DNA of 64,000 nucleotides from Microplitis mediator. Its lineage: Eukaryota; Arthropoda; Insecta; Hymenoptera; Braconidae. The translations under genes and the position numbers were made by a program. Positions 13,488-24,776 of this stretch are shown here, in pieces (within the stretch, counting starts at the first letter, position 1; the number at the start of each line of letters is the position of its first letter). Location of the stretch: contig NC_079979.1 in NCBI RefSeq assembly GCF_029852145.1, positions 11,510,642-11,574,641 on the forward strand, read 5' to 3'. Below the pieces are notes generated by a model, which saw only the letters and a program-made list of their open reading frames with translations, searched no databases and was not told the DNA's origin.

Positions 13488-13633
13488 ATTATCCTACGTG
13501 TCTCGCACTTCGAGATTACGTAGGTAGTCCCACTACTTTCATGTTACTTACCACACATTTAGAGCTTTTTTTTTTTTTATATCACCTGATCTGACTATCG
13601 CGACGCTGTTCCGTTGTTATTTCCTCATTCATT
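13488..13633. repeat. DIRS left inverted terminal repeat
   Basis: It matches the reverse complement of about 21790-21925 with few differences (shared TTACTTACCACACATTTAGA, then CTGACTATCGCGACGCTG). Its outermost bases (CCTACGTGTCTCGCACTTCG to ACGTAGG) form a small hairpin and differ from the right outer edge, as is usual for DIRS. Confidence 0.85.
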
Positions 13634-13718
13634 TCTTTTGTATCAAACAAACCACACGTTTGAGCATAATTGTGTAATTTTACTTAATTTATTGAGTTTA
13701 TTTTAATTTTGGGTTATT

Positions 13719-15267
13719 ATGGGGCATAAGAAACATTCGAGGAGTCGTGAAAGATCTAGTGAAGAAAGATATTCGAAAAGATTGAAGAAGGTCGAAGAGA
13801 GAGTGGATGATATCTTTGCGAGTATTTCATCGCTTCGAGATTTATTTTCATCAAAGGGAACAAATGAAGAGTTTATAGATTCTATCCAAAGTCCTGGAGG
13901 TAATTTTTATTTTGTCAATATTGATTAAGTCCGGGAGGCTTTAATCATTAATTAAGCACGAGATGCATAATTATATGACAAGCCCGAGAGGCATAAATTA
14001 AATAATTATTTATTTCTTTCTCTCTCTTTCTAAGTTTTTTGTCTATGTGACAGTCATTCAAATTTTATTGTTTTACCCGAGAGGTATAAAAAATTTTTTG
14101 TGCAAAATATTTTGATTTTACCTGAAAGTTTTAATATAAACATGAGATAAAGTATTAAAAAAAAAAAAAAAAATTCAGTATCACTGAGTTTTTTAAGGCT
14201 AAGACCATGTATTTATTTGTAATTCCATAGATGATTCTGGACTTGTTCCTCCGGGTGATCCAGATGCGGAGGTTGCAGACTCATCTGAAAAGATAGACTC
14301 TGGTAGAGTGGATAATGATTCTTCTAATAATACTGATTCAACATCTCAGGAAAATCCTTCGAAGAAAGAATCGGAGAAAAATACTGAAGTTCCTGTTATT
14401 GAGCTTGATCCACCTCCAAATATTACTGCTAATTCTGCTCTTACAGCCAAAACTACGGATTCTACACAGGTAGAAGTTAAGGAGAAGAGTTCTGAGGATA
14501 TTCCGTGGGCCCTCGATGATACTGTTCTTGAGATTATGGGTGCTGAGCCGGCTGCTGAGGAACCTCAGTTAGTTTTACACTCGAGTGTAACAAACCGTTG
14601 GAAAAAATATATTACAGACGGTCTTAAAAAGGAGGATAAAGAATTGTTATTAAAAAAATACCCGAGAACTGGGAAGTTTTCACTAGAGCCTCCTATTCTC
14701 AACGACGAAGTATCGGGAAGTCTGAAGGAGTCCGCGGTAAAGAGAGATACCTATTTTTGCTGGACGCAGAAGCTTGCGGGTTCGGCATTGTCAGCTCTTT
14801 CTCCAGTCATTGAGTCTCTTGCGACGTCTAAGGCTCCTGAAGATGTGAAAAGATTGGATAATGTCTGGGCTGCATCTAAAATGCTCATTGAAATACATCG
14901 TTCGCAGACAGTTGCGCGTAAGGCTTGTATTCTTCCTAATCTTTCAAAGCAGTGGGCCTCAACTCTAGAAAAGCGCGTTACTGATAACTATCTTTTTGGA
15001 GATAAGTTGGCTGATAAAGTCAAGGAAGTTAAGGCAATGGGAAAAGTAGGCGAAGAAATGAAATCTTCTCTACCCAAGAAAAATTTTTCGGCACTGTCGT
15101 CTTTAAACTTCCGGAGCTCGTTGAGTCAACAGAAGGCGGTTACTCAGACGAGCTACAAAAATCATGTTTCAAAGAAACCGCCAACTTTCAAGAACCAACC
15201 AAAACAACCAGCTTACCCGAAGTCGAGTCAATATCGCCAGATTCGTCATCGGAATCAAACACGTTAA
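13719..15267 (+). CDS. DIRS ORF1, Gag-like protein, with a probable intron
   Basis: Exon 1 (13719-13899) starts at ATG and gives a basic, serine- and arginine-rich N-terminus (KKHSRSRERSSEERYSKRLK) with a predicted coiled-coil stretch. The GT at 13900-13901 and CATAG at 14226-14230 bound a possible 331-bp intron. Splicing keeps the frame (SPG then DDSGLVPPGDP). Exon 2 (14231-15267) adds an acidic region, then a domain with KRLDNVWAASKMLIEIHRS typical of DIRS ORF1, and a basic, proline- and glutamine-rich tail. Total is about 345 codons in exon 2 plus 60 in exon 1. DIRS Gag-like proteins are assumed to bind the element RNA. It overlaps the RT frame by about 235 nt. Confidence 0.7.
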
Positions 15268-18200
15268 ATTCCAAAGATGAAGTAAGTAAATTTGCCGGTT
15301 GTTTAAGCCAATTTTGGAAGGTCTGGAAGACAATGACGAACGACAAGTTTGTTATTCAATGCGTTAGGGGGTATAAAATACCTTTTATTTCTACTCCATC
15401 TCAGGATTCTCCACCACCAGCTAGATCCTGGTCGGAGCAGGAATATCTGTATATTAAAATGGAAATTGATAGACTTCTGGAAATTGGGGCGATTATTCGA
15501 GAAGAGCCTATTGAGGATCAATTTTTATCTTCTTTCTTTCTGGTTCCCAAATCAGATGGTAAACAGAGATTTATTTTAAATTTGAAAGGATTGAATCTTT
15601 TTATTCAAACTGAGCATTTTAAGCTCGAGGATTTGAGGTCTGCGTGTAACCTTTTGGAGCTGGACTGGTTCATGGGTACGATTGATCTCAAAGATGCATA
15701 TTTTTTAGTTCCTGTATGGCAGAGACATAGAAAATTCTTAAGGTTTATTTTTAAGGAACAGATTTTTGAATTTGTTTGTTTGCCTTTCGGTTTGAGTTCA
15801 AGTCCGCATGTTTTCACTAAACTTATGAAACCAGTGATTAATTTTCTTCGTTCAAGAGGTTTTTATTCAGTTTTATATCTTGATGATTTCCTTTGTCTCG
15901 GAAGTACCTTTGAAGAATGCGCTGAGAATCTCAGAGTGACTATTGATCTTCTAGAGCGTCTGGGCTTTATTGTTAACAGGAAAAAATCAATGTTAACACC
16001 TGATTGGCGGTGCAGATATTTAGGTTTTATTTTGGATTCCCATTCAATGATGGTGGAGCTGCCAGAGGATAAGAGGAAAGCTTTGTTAGATCAAATTAAT
16101 ATTTTTCAGCATAAAAAAGAGGTTAAAATTCGTGATTTTGCAAAATTATTGGGGTCTTTAGTGGCCTGTTGCCAAGCAGTGGAATATAGTTTATTGCACT
16201 GTCGATTATTTGAGCGAGCAAAAATAACAGCTTTAAATAACAGTGGCGGATATTTTGATGCGGTTATGAAGTTACCTGGCATGATCCAAGAAGATTGGAT
16301 TTGGTGGAAAAAAGCTTTGTTAAATCCTTGTAGAAAAATTAGAAAAAATATTTATGTTCGAATAATTTTTTCGGATGCTTCCTTATCAGGTTGGGGTGCC
16401 TTTTGTGATAAGAAAGGAGTACATGGTTTGTGGAATCAGGAAGAAAGAGCTCTACATATTAACCATTTGGAATTAAAGGCAGATTTATTAGCTTTAAAGT
16501 GTTTTGCGTCAGATTTGCGTGATTCGGAGATTTTACTAAGAGTTGATAATACCACTACTATGGCTTATATTAATCGTATGGGCGGTGTTAGATACGCTGG
16601 CTTACATAAACTGGCTCAAGAATTTTGGAATTGGTGTGAAGAACGTCGACTATGGGTACACGCATCCTATATCCCTTCGGATGATAATGTTGAAGCGGAT
16701 CGGTGTTCTACACGGAAAAAAATGTGTAGTTAAATATACTACAAATGGAGTTCCACCTACTACACTGACTAGTAATATATAGGATAACTACACGTTTAGT
16801 AACAGTTACTAGTACACTGTGATACACAACCTGTAGTACCATTTACTACAGTAAGTAGTAATATGAACTAGCATTAAATAACCACTGTGGTTCTTTTTAC
16901 TCCACAACATAGTAGAATATATTTTATTCGTAATGTATTAATTAAATATCTGTTAGTTAACAATCATTAGTTTTTATGATATTGAAAACGTTATAAAAAT
17001 ATAAAAATTAATCTTAGATTCTTCGGACTTACAGTATACCAAATTAAAATGATATAAAAATGAATTTATTAATGAATAACTTAAAATAATAAGGACTCAA
17101 ATTTCAAAAGCCTACTTTTTATCAATATCTGATAAGGATAATTTTAAAAACATATTTTTAATCTATAAATTCTCGTATAAGCATAAACTTAGAATAATTA
17201 AGAATTAATTTTTATTAATAGAAAATATAAAAAACATCATTTTAAAAGTTATAATTCCAATAAATAACAAATACTCAGTAGGCAATGATTTAAAAAATTG
17301 CATTAAAATCACGATTCACTGATAAGAGCATAGAAATAAAATTTTATAGAAGAAGTTGTAGGTGAGGTAAGCAAAAGGAAGAATGACAGGTAATACAAAA
17401 CAAATTTTTTTGTATTAGGGGAGACCGGGGCAAGACGGCCCACCTGGGGCAAGAAGGCCCACCTCAAAAATTAACCAAAATTTTTTTTTTCTTGTTTTCT
17501 TTTGATTATCACAAATTTAGATTATTTACTCATTTTTAGCACGATACGTGAAACTTGGGGCAAAATGAACCACTCAAAAATTCTAAAAGAAAATGTATTT
17601 CACAGTATTATAACCTAGTCATGATTAATTTAATAGAAATATCATTTTTTGGTTAATTATATGGATTTGGATTAAAATAGAGAATTTGAAAAAGTTAAAA
17701 AAACCAATAATCAATTTTCTTCAGAAGTGAAAAAATGACTCGTATTATATCAAAAAAGGTTATTTCGAGTAATATTAAAGTAAATACAGTTTTTAAAGAG
17801 AAAAATATAAACATTTGTTACGCGAGAAATTTTTTTACAATTAAAAAAAAAAATTTTTTTTTTCATTTTTTTTCGGAGGGGGCCGTCTTGCCTCAAAAAA
17901 AAAAATTTTTTTTTTCAGGAGCTTCACCAAAATTTTGGTTAATTGAGTTCAAGTTGGACAAGAGTAAATCGACTTGATGGTTAAAAGCCACAAATAATAA
18001 TAACCGGCTTAGGTGGGCCGTCTTGCCCCGGTCTCCCCTATATTTTTTATATATATATTTATTTCAAATTATATATATTATAATTGCACGCCTCGATTTT
18101 TAATTAAATATATAAATATTTTTAATTATATATATTATTATTTATAATATTTTATAATATTATTTATAATATTTTATAATATTATTTATAATATTTTATA

Positions 18201-19066
18201 ATATTATTTATAATATAAAATAGGCTGACACAAGTCGAAGTATACCCACAGAGTGGAGTAAAAAAGTTGTAGGTGGCGCTGTTATTTTCTTCTTTCGATC
18301 ATTTTACCACACATTGGAGTAGATTGTACAAGTAATCTGGTATTGTATACTCCAAAAATAGTAACAGATACCAATTCATATAAAATTGTGTGGTTCCCAA
18401 AACCACAAAATAAGTATTTTATACTACATTGAATAGTTGTGGAAACTACAAAGTTTTACCACATTACAATAGTAAGCAGAACTCCTATAGTAGTAAAATA
18501 TCACGCACACTGTGGCTTATGTTACTACAGTTGTCATTGCGGCGACCACAAAGTGTAGTAAAATTTTTACTAGTTTGGTGTGGTAAATTCTACTCCAGCA
18601 TTTTTTCCCGTGTAGGATTGATAATTTTGATACTGAGTGGGAGCTTGCGGATTATGCGTTTGACATGGTAGTAAGGAATTTTGGGAATTTAGAAATTGAT
18701 TTATTTGCATCTAGAATTAATTCGAAATATCCTATCTATTGTTCCTGGAAAAGAGATCCTAATGCGTGGGCTTATGATGCTTTTACTATTTCTTGGAGTA
18801 AACGGTTCTTTTATGCCTTTCCTCCTTTTTCAATGGTGGCAAAGGTTATCAGAAAAATTAAAAAAGATAAAGCTGAGGGTGTTTTGATAATACCTTATTG
18901 GCCAACGCAGAATTGGTTTCCAGCCTTTCAAAGATTGGCGGATAGTGATTGGGTTTGGCTAGAGGCAAGTACTAATTTGCTTGTGTCTCCTTGTAGATCG
19001 CGTCAACATCCTCTAGCATCAAAGCTTACCCTGGTTGCCGCCAGGCTATCAGTGAAGCGCTCATAA
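15033..19066 (+). CDS. DIRS reverse transcriptase-RNase H ORF, split by a MITE
   Basis: The frame opens after a stop at 15030-15032, overlapping ORF1 in another frame; the first ATG is only at 15333, so frameshifting or re-initiation may be needed. The RT shows YKIPF, FLVPKSDGKQRFILNLKGLN, TIDLKDAYFLVPV, CLPFGLSSSPHVFTKLM and the catalytic YLDDF. RNase H follows with FSDASLSGWGAF, HINHLELKA and RVDNTTTMAYIN. After the MITE (16711-18612) the frame resumes at 18615 (NFDTEWELADYAFDM, EIDLFASRINSKYPIYCSWK, IPYWPTQNWFPAF). This DIRS C-terminal region is sometimes annotated as methyltransferase-like. Apart from the insertion I see no stop. Confidence 0.85.
16711..18612. mobile_element. MITE with CACGGAAAAA ends inside DIRS RT ORF, TSD TA
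   Basis: Ends CACGGAAAAAAATGTG and GCATTTTTTCCCGTG are inverse, flanked by TA (16709-16710, 18613-18614). Removing the element and one TA restores EADRCSRIDNFDTEW in the DIRS ORF. Subterminal regions are arrays of GTAGTA/TACTAC words (for example TTTACTACAGTAAGTAGTA). No transposase is present. It hosts the nested element 17418-18038. A related CACGGAAA element is at 38405-39797. Confidence 0.8.
17418..18038. mobile_element. Nested MITE, GGGGAGACCGGGGCAAG ends, TSD TA
   Basis: A nearly perfect ~28-bp inverted repeat (GGGGAGACCGGGGCAAGACG and its complement) is flanked by TA. The interior is A/T-homopolymer-rich with a GGCCGTCTTGCC-type internal repeat. It is the innermost level: MITE in MITE in DIRS in outer element. 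Confidence 0.8.
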
Positions 19067-19689
19067 ATAGAGGGACACCGAAAGAAGCAGTTGACATCAT
19101 GATAGCTTCATTGGAGGAATCTACTATCAAACAATACAATGGGACGTTGAAATTATGGTGGCATTGGAATATTCAATGTGATGAGAACCCTTTGATAGTT
19201 TCATCTGAGAAAACGCTAAAATTTCTGACCGAGAGATTTAACAACGGTATCGGTCATAGCTCTCTCAATTCTGCCAGAGCAGCATTATCGCTGATTTCTA
19301 ACGAAAATATTGGCGGTAATCAATTAATTAGCAGATTTATTAAGGGTTCATCAAAAATAAGGCCAAGTTTACCGAAATATGACGAGACCTGGGATGTTGA
19401 TCCGGTTCTTGATAATTTGTCGTCGTAGTTTCCGTTGGATTCTTTGTCTTTAAAAAAGCTAACTGAAAAATTAGTCGTACTTTTGGCTTTGGGAACTGCC
19501 CACCGGGCACAAACTCTATCTTTAATTAAGATTTCAAATATTAATACGTTGGAAACTCGAATAGAAATTCGTATATCGGACAGGATAAAAACATCAAAGA
19601 AGGGAAAAGTTCAACCGGTACTTAAAATCCCCTTTTTTCGTGAAAAGCCGGAATTATGTATTGCTAACACTTTGAATAGATACTTAGAA

Positions 19690-21111
19690 CCCAGTGAACA
19701 CATGACCTTATTTTGACGTCATACGTAGGTCATAGAAATGTCACAGCATCTGATGTAAATTTGATGTCAATCTGACGTTCCACATGACTTTAATATGATG
19801 TAAAGCTTGTGACATCATATTGATGTAAGCATGACTTTTGTATGACGTCACAGTTATGACTCATGTATTACGTACGCTTGACATAAAATCTACATCACAT
19901 TATTACGTAGTAATAAAGTCATTATCGTATATCATAATGACGTAATTTTTAAATCATACATTTATGTCAGTACCAAAGTCACGGTTATACGTAATATAGA
20001 TGTCACTCTTAAATCATATTTTTACATCGGTGACAAGTCAGTATTTTACGCAATGCTGATGTAATTTCTGAGTCATGGTTTTTTATCATCTATAAAATCT
20101 GATAAATATTTATTAAAATAAAACAATCATAGAATGAATTTTCAAAAATGTGTTAATGTATAAAATCAACATCTAAACGTCGAACATCTTTGGGACCAAA
20201 GTAATCGATAAACTCGATAATAGATTATTCAGACGTTGTAGATTAAAAAATTATCGTGAGCATAAAAAAATTAACGTTATTTTTTTAAATGATATATCGA
20301 AAATATCATTTAGGATGACAAAAAAATGTAACGACAATTTGAACTCTTTTGATTTTATGATTCTAAAGTTTAGTATCACGATTTTTCAATCGATTAAATT
20401 TCATACGATTTTGTGAAATTATTTAATGTTTCGCAAAATTTTATATAAGATTTTTTAAATTTCACATCACAACAAAAAATCAAAAAATTTGATGAAACTT
20501 AATGAAATTTTAAACAATTATCATCAAGGCCGACAAATACTGTTTTTATAAATTTTCGTATAAGTTCATAAAGTTTTTTTTAAATTTTGTAAAAATCCTT
20601 CTCGAAAACTTATGAACTCTATCTTTACCGGCATTTCGCTCTAAATACATCAATTAAGCACAAGATTTGAACTCTCGTGATATGGACCAGTGAGCAACGT
20701 TCAGGACTATCAGCCAAGAGGAGCCGTGTTCGAGCCCAGCAGACACCCTGGATTTTTTCATTATTTAACGATATCTAATCTTGTTTCTGAATTCACAATG
20801 CGTTCGCACGGTAATAATCAAATAAAAAATTCGGTATTTCATTTTTTTTTTTTTTTTTTCTTTTTTTTCAAACATATTTTTTCCAAATTGATAATTTTGA
20901 CGTCACCCATATGTCATATTGACGTCATAGAATGTCACACAAATATCACATTTACGTCATGTATACGTCATTAGTTTTACATCATAATCTTACGTAAAAA
21001 AGTGTGAAATAATGAGTCACACCTGACTCGTTCGTGACTTATATCTTACGTAAATGATGACATAGCGTAACGTCACACTTACGTCAAATTTACGTCAATG
21101 TGTTTACTGGG
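19690..21111. mobile_element. Inverted-repeat element, CCCAGTGAACACAT ends, TSD AA
   Basis: Ends CCCAGTGAACACATGAC and ATGTGTTTACTGGG are inverse, flanked by AA (19688-19689, 21112-21113). Removal with one AA restores NRYLEVTKDKRN in the recombinase. Both subterminal regions are dense in TGACGTCA and related TGACGTNA/TACGTCA words. No transposase is present. A tRNA-like segment lies at about 20683-20751. Confidence 0.8.
20683..20751 (+). repeat. tRNA-like segment inside the CCCAGTG element
   Basis: The B box is good (GTGTTCGAGCCCAG). The upstream GACCAGTGAGCAACGTTC resembles a degenerate A box at the right distance, and GGACTATCAGCCAAGAGG resembles an anticodon arm. No acceptor stem closes, so it is a relic or SINE head, not a tRNA gene. 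Confidence 0.45.
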
Positions 21112-21612
21112 AAGTTACTAAGGATAAGAGAAATGGTAATGATTCCTTATTTATTTCATACCAAAGTCCTTTTAAAGAAGTCAAGAGTGAGACAATTAGT
21201 CGATGGATCCGGTCAGCCTTGGTGGATTTGGGAGTAGATAAAAAATTTACGGCTCATTCAACCCGGCATGTATCTACTTTAAAAGCTTTTGAGAAAGGTG
21301 TATCAATTGAGGAGATCAAAAAGGTTGCTGGATGGTCAGAGCACTCTCAAACTTTTGCAAAATTTTATCAACAGCCAATTAAATTAAGAATGGACAGTTT
21401 GGCATCAACAGTTTTAAATGCTTCTTGATCTGTTGCATAATTTTTTCATTCTTTGTTTTTTGAGTGTTTGAAGCTAATATTTTAAATTTTTAAATTTCTT
21501 CTTTCATTGAGTTATAATTATATTTTCCATAATTTATTATTATTATTAATAAATGATGTTGCATTTACTTAAAATTTTTTAATTTCAAGATACGGCGTAA
21601 GCTCTGAACAGC

Positions 21613-21725
21613 TACCTACGTAATCTCGAAGTGCGAGACACGTAGGATAATTGAAAAATCAAACGAGCCGGCCGAAGGCCGGCGAAGTTCGATTACAATT
21701 ATTCTAGTGTCTCGCACGAGAGATT
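21613..21725. repeat. DIRS internal complementary region
   Basis: The first half (TACCTACGTAATCTCGAAGT) is the complement of the left outer edge. The second half (CGAGCCGGCCGAAGGCCGGC, GTGTCTCGCACGAGAGATT) is the complement of the right outer edge. On the minus strand the two join as right edge then left edge, the order expected for the circular junction. Confidence 0.85.
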
Positions 21726-21789
21726 CCCTCCCTATAAAATAAATTTTATCCCTAACCCAAAGGATAAAATTAAAAAATTGCTGTGAACG

Positions 21790-21979
21790 AATAAGGAAAT
21801 AACAACGGAACAGCGTCGCGATAGTCAGATCAGGTAATATAAAAAAAAAAAAAAAAAGCTCTAAATGTGTGGTAAGTAACATGAAAGTAATGGGACTACC
21901 TACGTAATCTCTCGTGCGAGACACTAGAATAATTGTAATCGAACTTCGCCAGCCTTCGGCCGGCTCGTTTGATTTTTCA
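21790..21979. repeat. DIRS right inverted terminal repeat
   Basis: Reverse complement of the left repeat up to the TACGTAGG palindrome, then an edge unique to the right side (CCAGCCTTCGGCCGGCTCG). The end is placed at 21979 by comparison with the internal complementary region. Confidence 0.8.
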
Positions 21980-22607
21980 AATATAAGGTCAATGAAAAGA
22001 AGGAGAAAAAATAATAAATTTGACTTTTTTTGTGAAATTGTGTAGAAATTAAAAAGTACATTGAAAAAATAAAATTTTCAATATATATTGCGAAAAATAT
22101 GTTTTAATTTACTGGAAAATTATGATTCCAATATACTGTGAACCATATGTTTAATCATATAAATTCTTTCATATATAATCAATTATATAGAGACCATATA
22201 CCCTTAATTATATGAGTCAAAATATATGGATATATATATCAAGTTTATTATATTAAACTTATAAATTATATATATACTATCCATATATGATAAGAATATA
22301 TTGAGCATTATATGAGATAATATATATAGAAAAATACGAAACATTATATACAAGTAAATATATTATGATAAATATATAATCCAATATATGTAAAAAACAT
22401 ATATTTTTCAATATAGATATTTTTGCCGTTAAATATTTATCAGATATTCACCATATATTTTTTTATATACTTTTAACAATATATAGCTTTTCCATGCGGG
22501 TCAGGGCTCAACAACAAAGAAGTCAACAAAGTTGACGAAACGTTGGCGAATGAAATAAAAAGTTTTACATCATAATTTTTGTCCATCTTTTCCTTTAAAC
22601 TAACCAG

Positions 22608-24337
22608 TATTATTATAATAAACTCAGAGTTTGCTATTTAATTTTTTCATTTATTTAATTAATTATTTGTGTTTCTCTCAATTTTATTATTTTTAATTTC
22701 CCGCTAAGAAAATTGTAAATTTTCAAAAATTTGGGAAGTTATTGTTTTCACCCCGATTTTCGAAAATCGAGTTTTCATCAGATGTCGACGATTCGAGATT
22801 AGCCTAGTCAACAAGTGCCTTTTTGACGAAAACCTGTTTAACCTCATCGAAAATTATGGTTTTGGTCTCATTCGATTCGAAATGGCATCTAGAAAAAATG
22901 TTCAACTGGAAAATTGGGGGTCGCAAAAATTGTAAAAGTTATAAACAATTTAGTGAAAAAAAAAAAAAAAAGGGTTTGGTTTTTTGCAAATATTTCGAAA
23001 AATATTTGAGTTATCCAAAATTTGAAAAAAGATCCTTAAAGAGGAGGAAATTTCCTTAAAAAAAGTCCTACCTCCCCGAATTGTACCGACAATATTTATA
23101 ATTTTAATTTAACGGTGAAAATGGGACTAAAAACGGGTAGCGGCGCGTGCACGCGCGTCAACCGAATCAATAGCATGATGAATAAAAATTATTTTAACCG
23201 ATAAAATATAAATATTAAGGAATAAAAAAAATTTGGTACTTTCAAAACACATGAATAAATAATAATCCGCCGAATAAAAATTTTTACCCCGATTTTTCAA
23301 TTAACTATGCTTTTGTTAATTAGTTAATTTTGACCTGTTGAAAGTTTACATAAAAACCCTGATTATTTCTAAACTAAAAACCCAGAATTTTTTTCACTTC
23401 TTGGAGCTATTCTTGAAAGGGTTTGAAAAAGATCGCCGTTGGAAAAATTAAAAAAATTCGATTTTTCACTTTTTTATTAACAATCTAAGGTAGTGAAAAA
23501 CGAAAAACTTAAATAAAGCAATCAAGAAAATTTATTGTTTAAATTTTTTTTATTATTTCGTTTTTTTATCGCTAAAAGCTACATAACAATAATTTTTAAA
23601 AAATTTTTGCTTGCATTGTTTGAATAATTGTTACAAACAAATGCATTGTTAATAAGATTTTAAAAAAAATTTTTTTGGGAATAAGATGCTTAATGAAAAT
23701 AATGATTTAAAAAAAAAAAATCGTTTCTTAAAAAAATTGATTTATTGCTAAAAAACGCATTTGCTGATTAACAATTTTTTTTTGTTGCTTAATACTAATA
23801 TTAAGGAACCAGTTTTCTTTTAAAAATCATCATTTATCATGTTCTCTTATATTGTAAAAAAAAAAATTTCTTTTATTCATTTTTTATTTGTTTATTTAAC
23901 AAAAAATTTGTTATAAACAAATGAATTTTTATGCAATATTTTTTTTAAATACTACAAAAAATACTAAAAACAACCATGTGTATTTTTTTTTGCGAAAAAA
24001 TTGTTTTATATTTTTTATATAATTTTTAAAATTATTGTACACTTGGACTTGTCGCTACCTTTCTGTTTTTCTTCATTGTTATTTAAACAATTTATAAATT
24101 ATTGAAGATACAACTAGAACACTTCAAGCCTTATTTATTCTTTATTAATTAATAAACAAATTGAGCTTTTAACCGAACCTCTAACTCAATTACATAATGA
24201 ATTATGAATGAAAGTATTTAAAGAAAAAAATTCAACTTTTTTTTTGTTTGTAGTTCATAAAATGCTTGGACTAAAAAAAAAAATAAATAAAAATTTTTTT
24301 TTATATAAATACTTTCATTCATAATTTATTATATAAT
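22608..24337. other. AT-rich non-coding DNA with dispersed repeat fragments
   Basis: The stretch 22679-22800 (CCCGCTAAGAAAATTG, GTTTTCATCAGATGTCGACG) is a partial copy of the TG-microsatellite repeat at 42040-42310. The rest is rich in A and T runs. The ORF 22823-23059 and similar short ORFs have no support. Confidence 0.5.
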
Positions 24338-24412
24338 TGAGCTCAACGAGCTCGAAAACAGCGGGAAGTTTTGGGGCTGGCCCGCAGGGTTAACCGATAG
24401 ACCGATTTTTTT
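24338..24412 (+). repeat. GC-core repeat copy
   Basis: Contains GAGCTCAACGAGCTCGAAAA followed by GGGCTGGCCCGCAGGGTTAA, matching the copies at 330-465, 945-1065, 56320-56385 and 57330-57420. Confidence 0.75.
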
Positions 24413-24776
24413 TTGTATTGAACTATGATTTTTCCTACATACACTTAAAAAAAAATGTTGCTCCGAAATGACGCACCCTAATATATATATATATATATAG
24501 ATTAGACTGGGCCAAAAAAATCGACTATTTTTTTTTTTTAACGATACTGTGGAAATATTAATTGGGATGACAAAAAAAAATTATTGTGAAAATTTGAGCC
24601 CTTAATTTTGATATTAAGAGGTGTATCATCGCAATTTTTTATTTTTTTTTAATGAGCGGGTTTTTGTCTCATAACTCTCAAACCATCGAGATAAACGAAA
24701 TCGACTCAGATACATTTTTTGAAGAAAATTTAATGCTCTACAATAAAGATCTGATTAAAATTTTTCGTCAGATGAA

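Larger units (their letters stand above)
18994..21428 (+). pseudogene. DIRS tyrosine recombinase, split by a MITE and with a stop
   Basis: The frame opens at 18994, overlapping the RT ORF, and the first ATG is at 19099. The N-terminal SAM-like part reads SLEESTIKQYNGTLKLWWHW. A stop (TAG 19426-19428) breaks it before the catalytic part, which shows the first arginine (GTAHRAQTLSLI). After the element 19690-21111 the frame resumes (VTKDKRNGNDSLF) with HSTRHVST (H-x-x-R) and the tyrosine region HSQTFAKFYQQP. These are the R...HxxR...Y residues of tyrosine recombinases, which integrate DIRS circles. Deleting the insert with one AA restores the frame; the TAG would still inactivate it. Confidence 0.85.
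13488..21979 (+). mobile_element. DIRS-type retrotransposon with tyrosine recombinase
   Basis: Inverted terminal repeats are at about 13488-13633 and 21790-21979. An internal complementary region (21613-21725) contains the complement of the left edge joined to that of the right edge. This is the DIRS1 arrangement thought to template circular intermediates. ORFs in order are Gag-like, RT-RNase H and tyrosine recombinase. Without its two inserts (16711-18612, 19690-21111) it is about 5.2 kb, normal for DIRS. It lacks LTRs and integrase, as expected. The recombinase has a stop, so this copy is defective. Confidence 0.88.
13029..22607. mobile_element. Outer inverted-repeat element hosting the DIRS insertion
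   Basis: A ~100-bp inverted repeat starts CTGGTTAGTTTAAAGG at 13029 and ends at 22607. It includes GTTGACTTCTTCC / AAGAAGTCAAC. Inside each arm is AT-rich DNA made of ATATATTG/CAATATAT words (13140-13480, 21985-22490). Without the DIRS element it would be about 1.1 kb. No coding capacity and no clear target duplication were found. The arms contain a hammerhead-like stem followed by CGAAACG. Confidence 0.65.

Noticed and set aside
16711..18612. Host intron within the DIRS RT ORF
   Set aside because: It has inverted tips and a TA duplication rather than GT-AG borders; an element insertion explains it better.
20821..20974. ORF with poly-Phe in element 19690-21111
   Set aside because: Translation of a T run; the element is non-coding.
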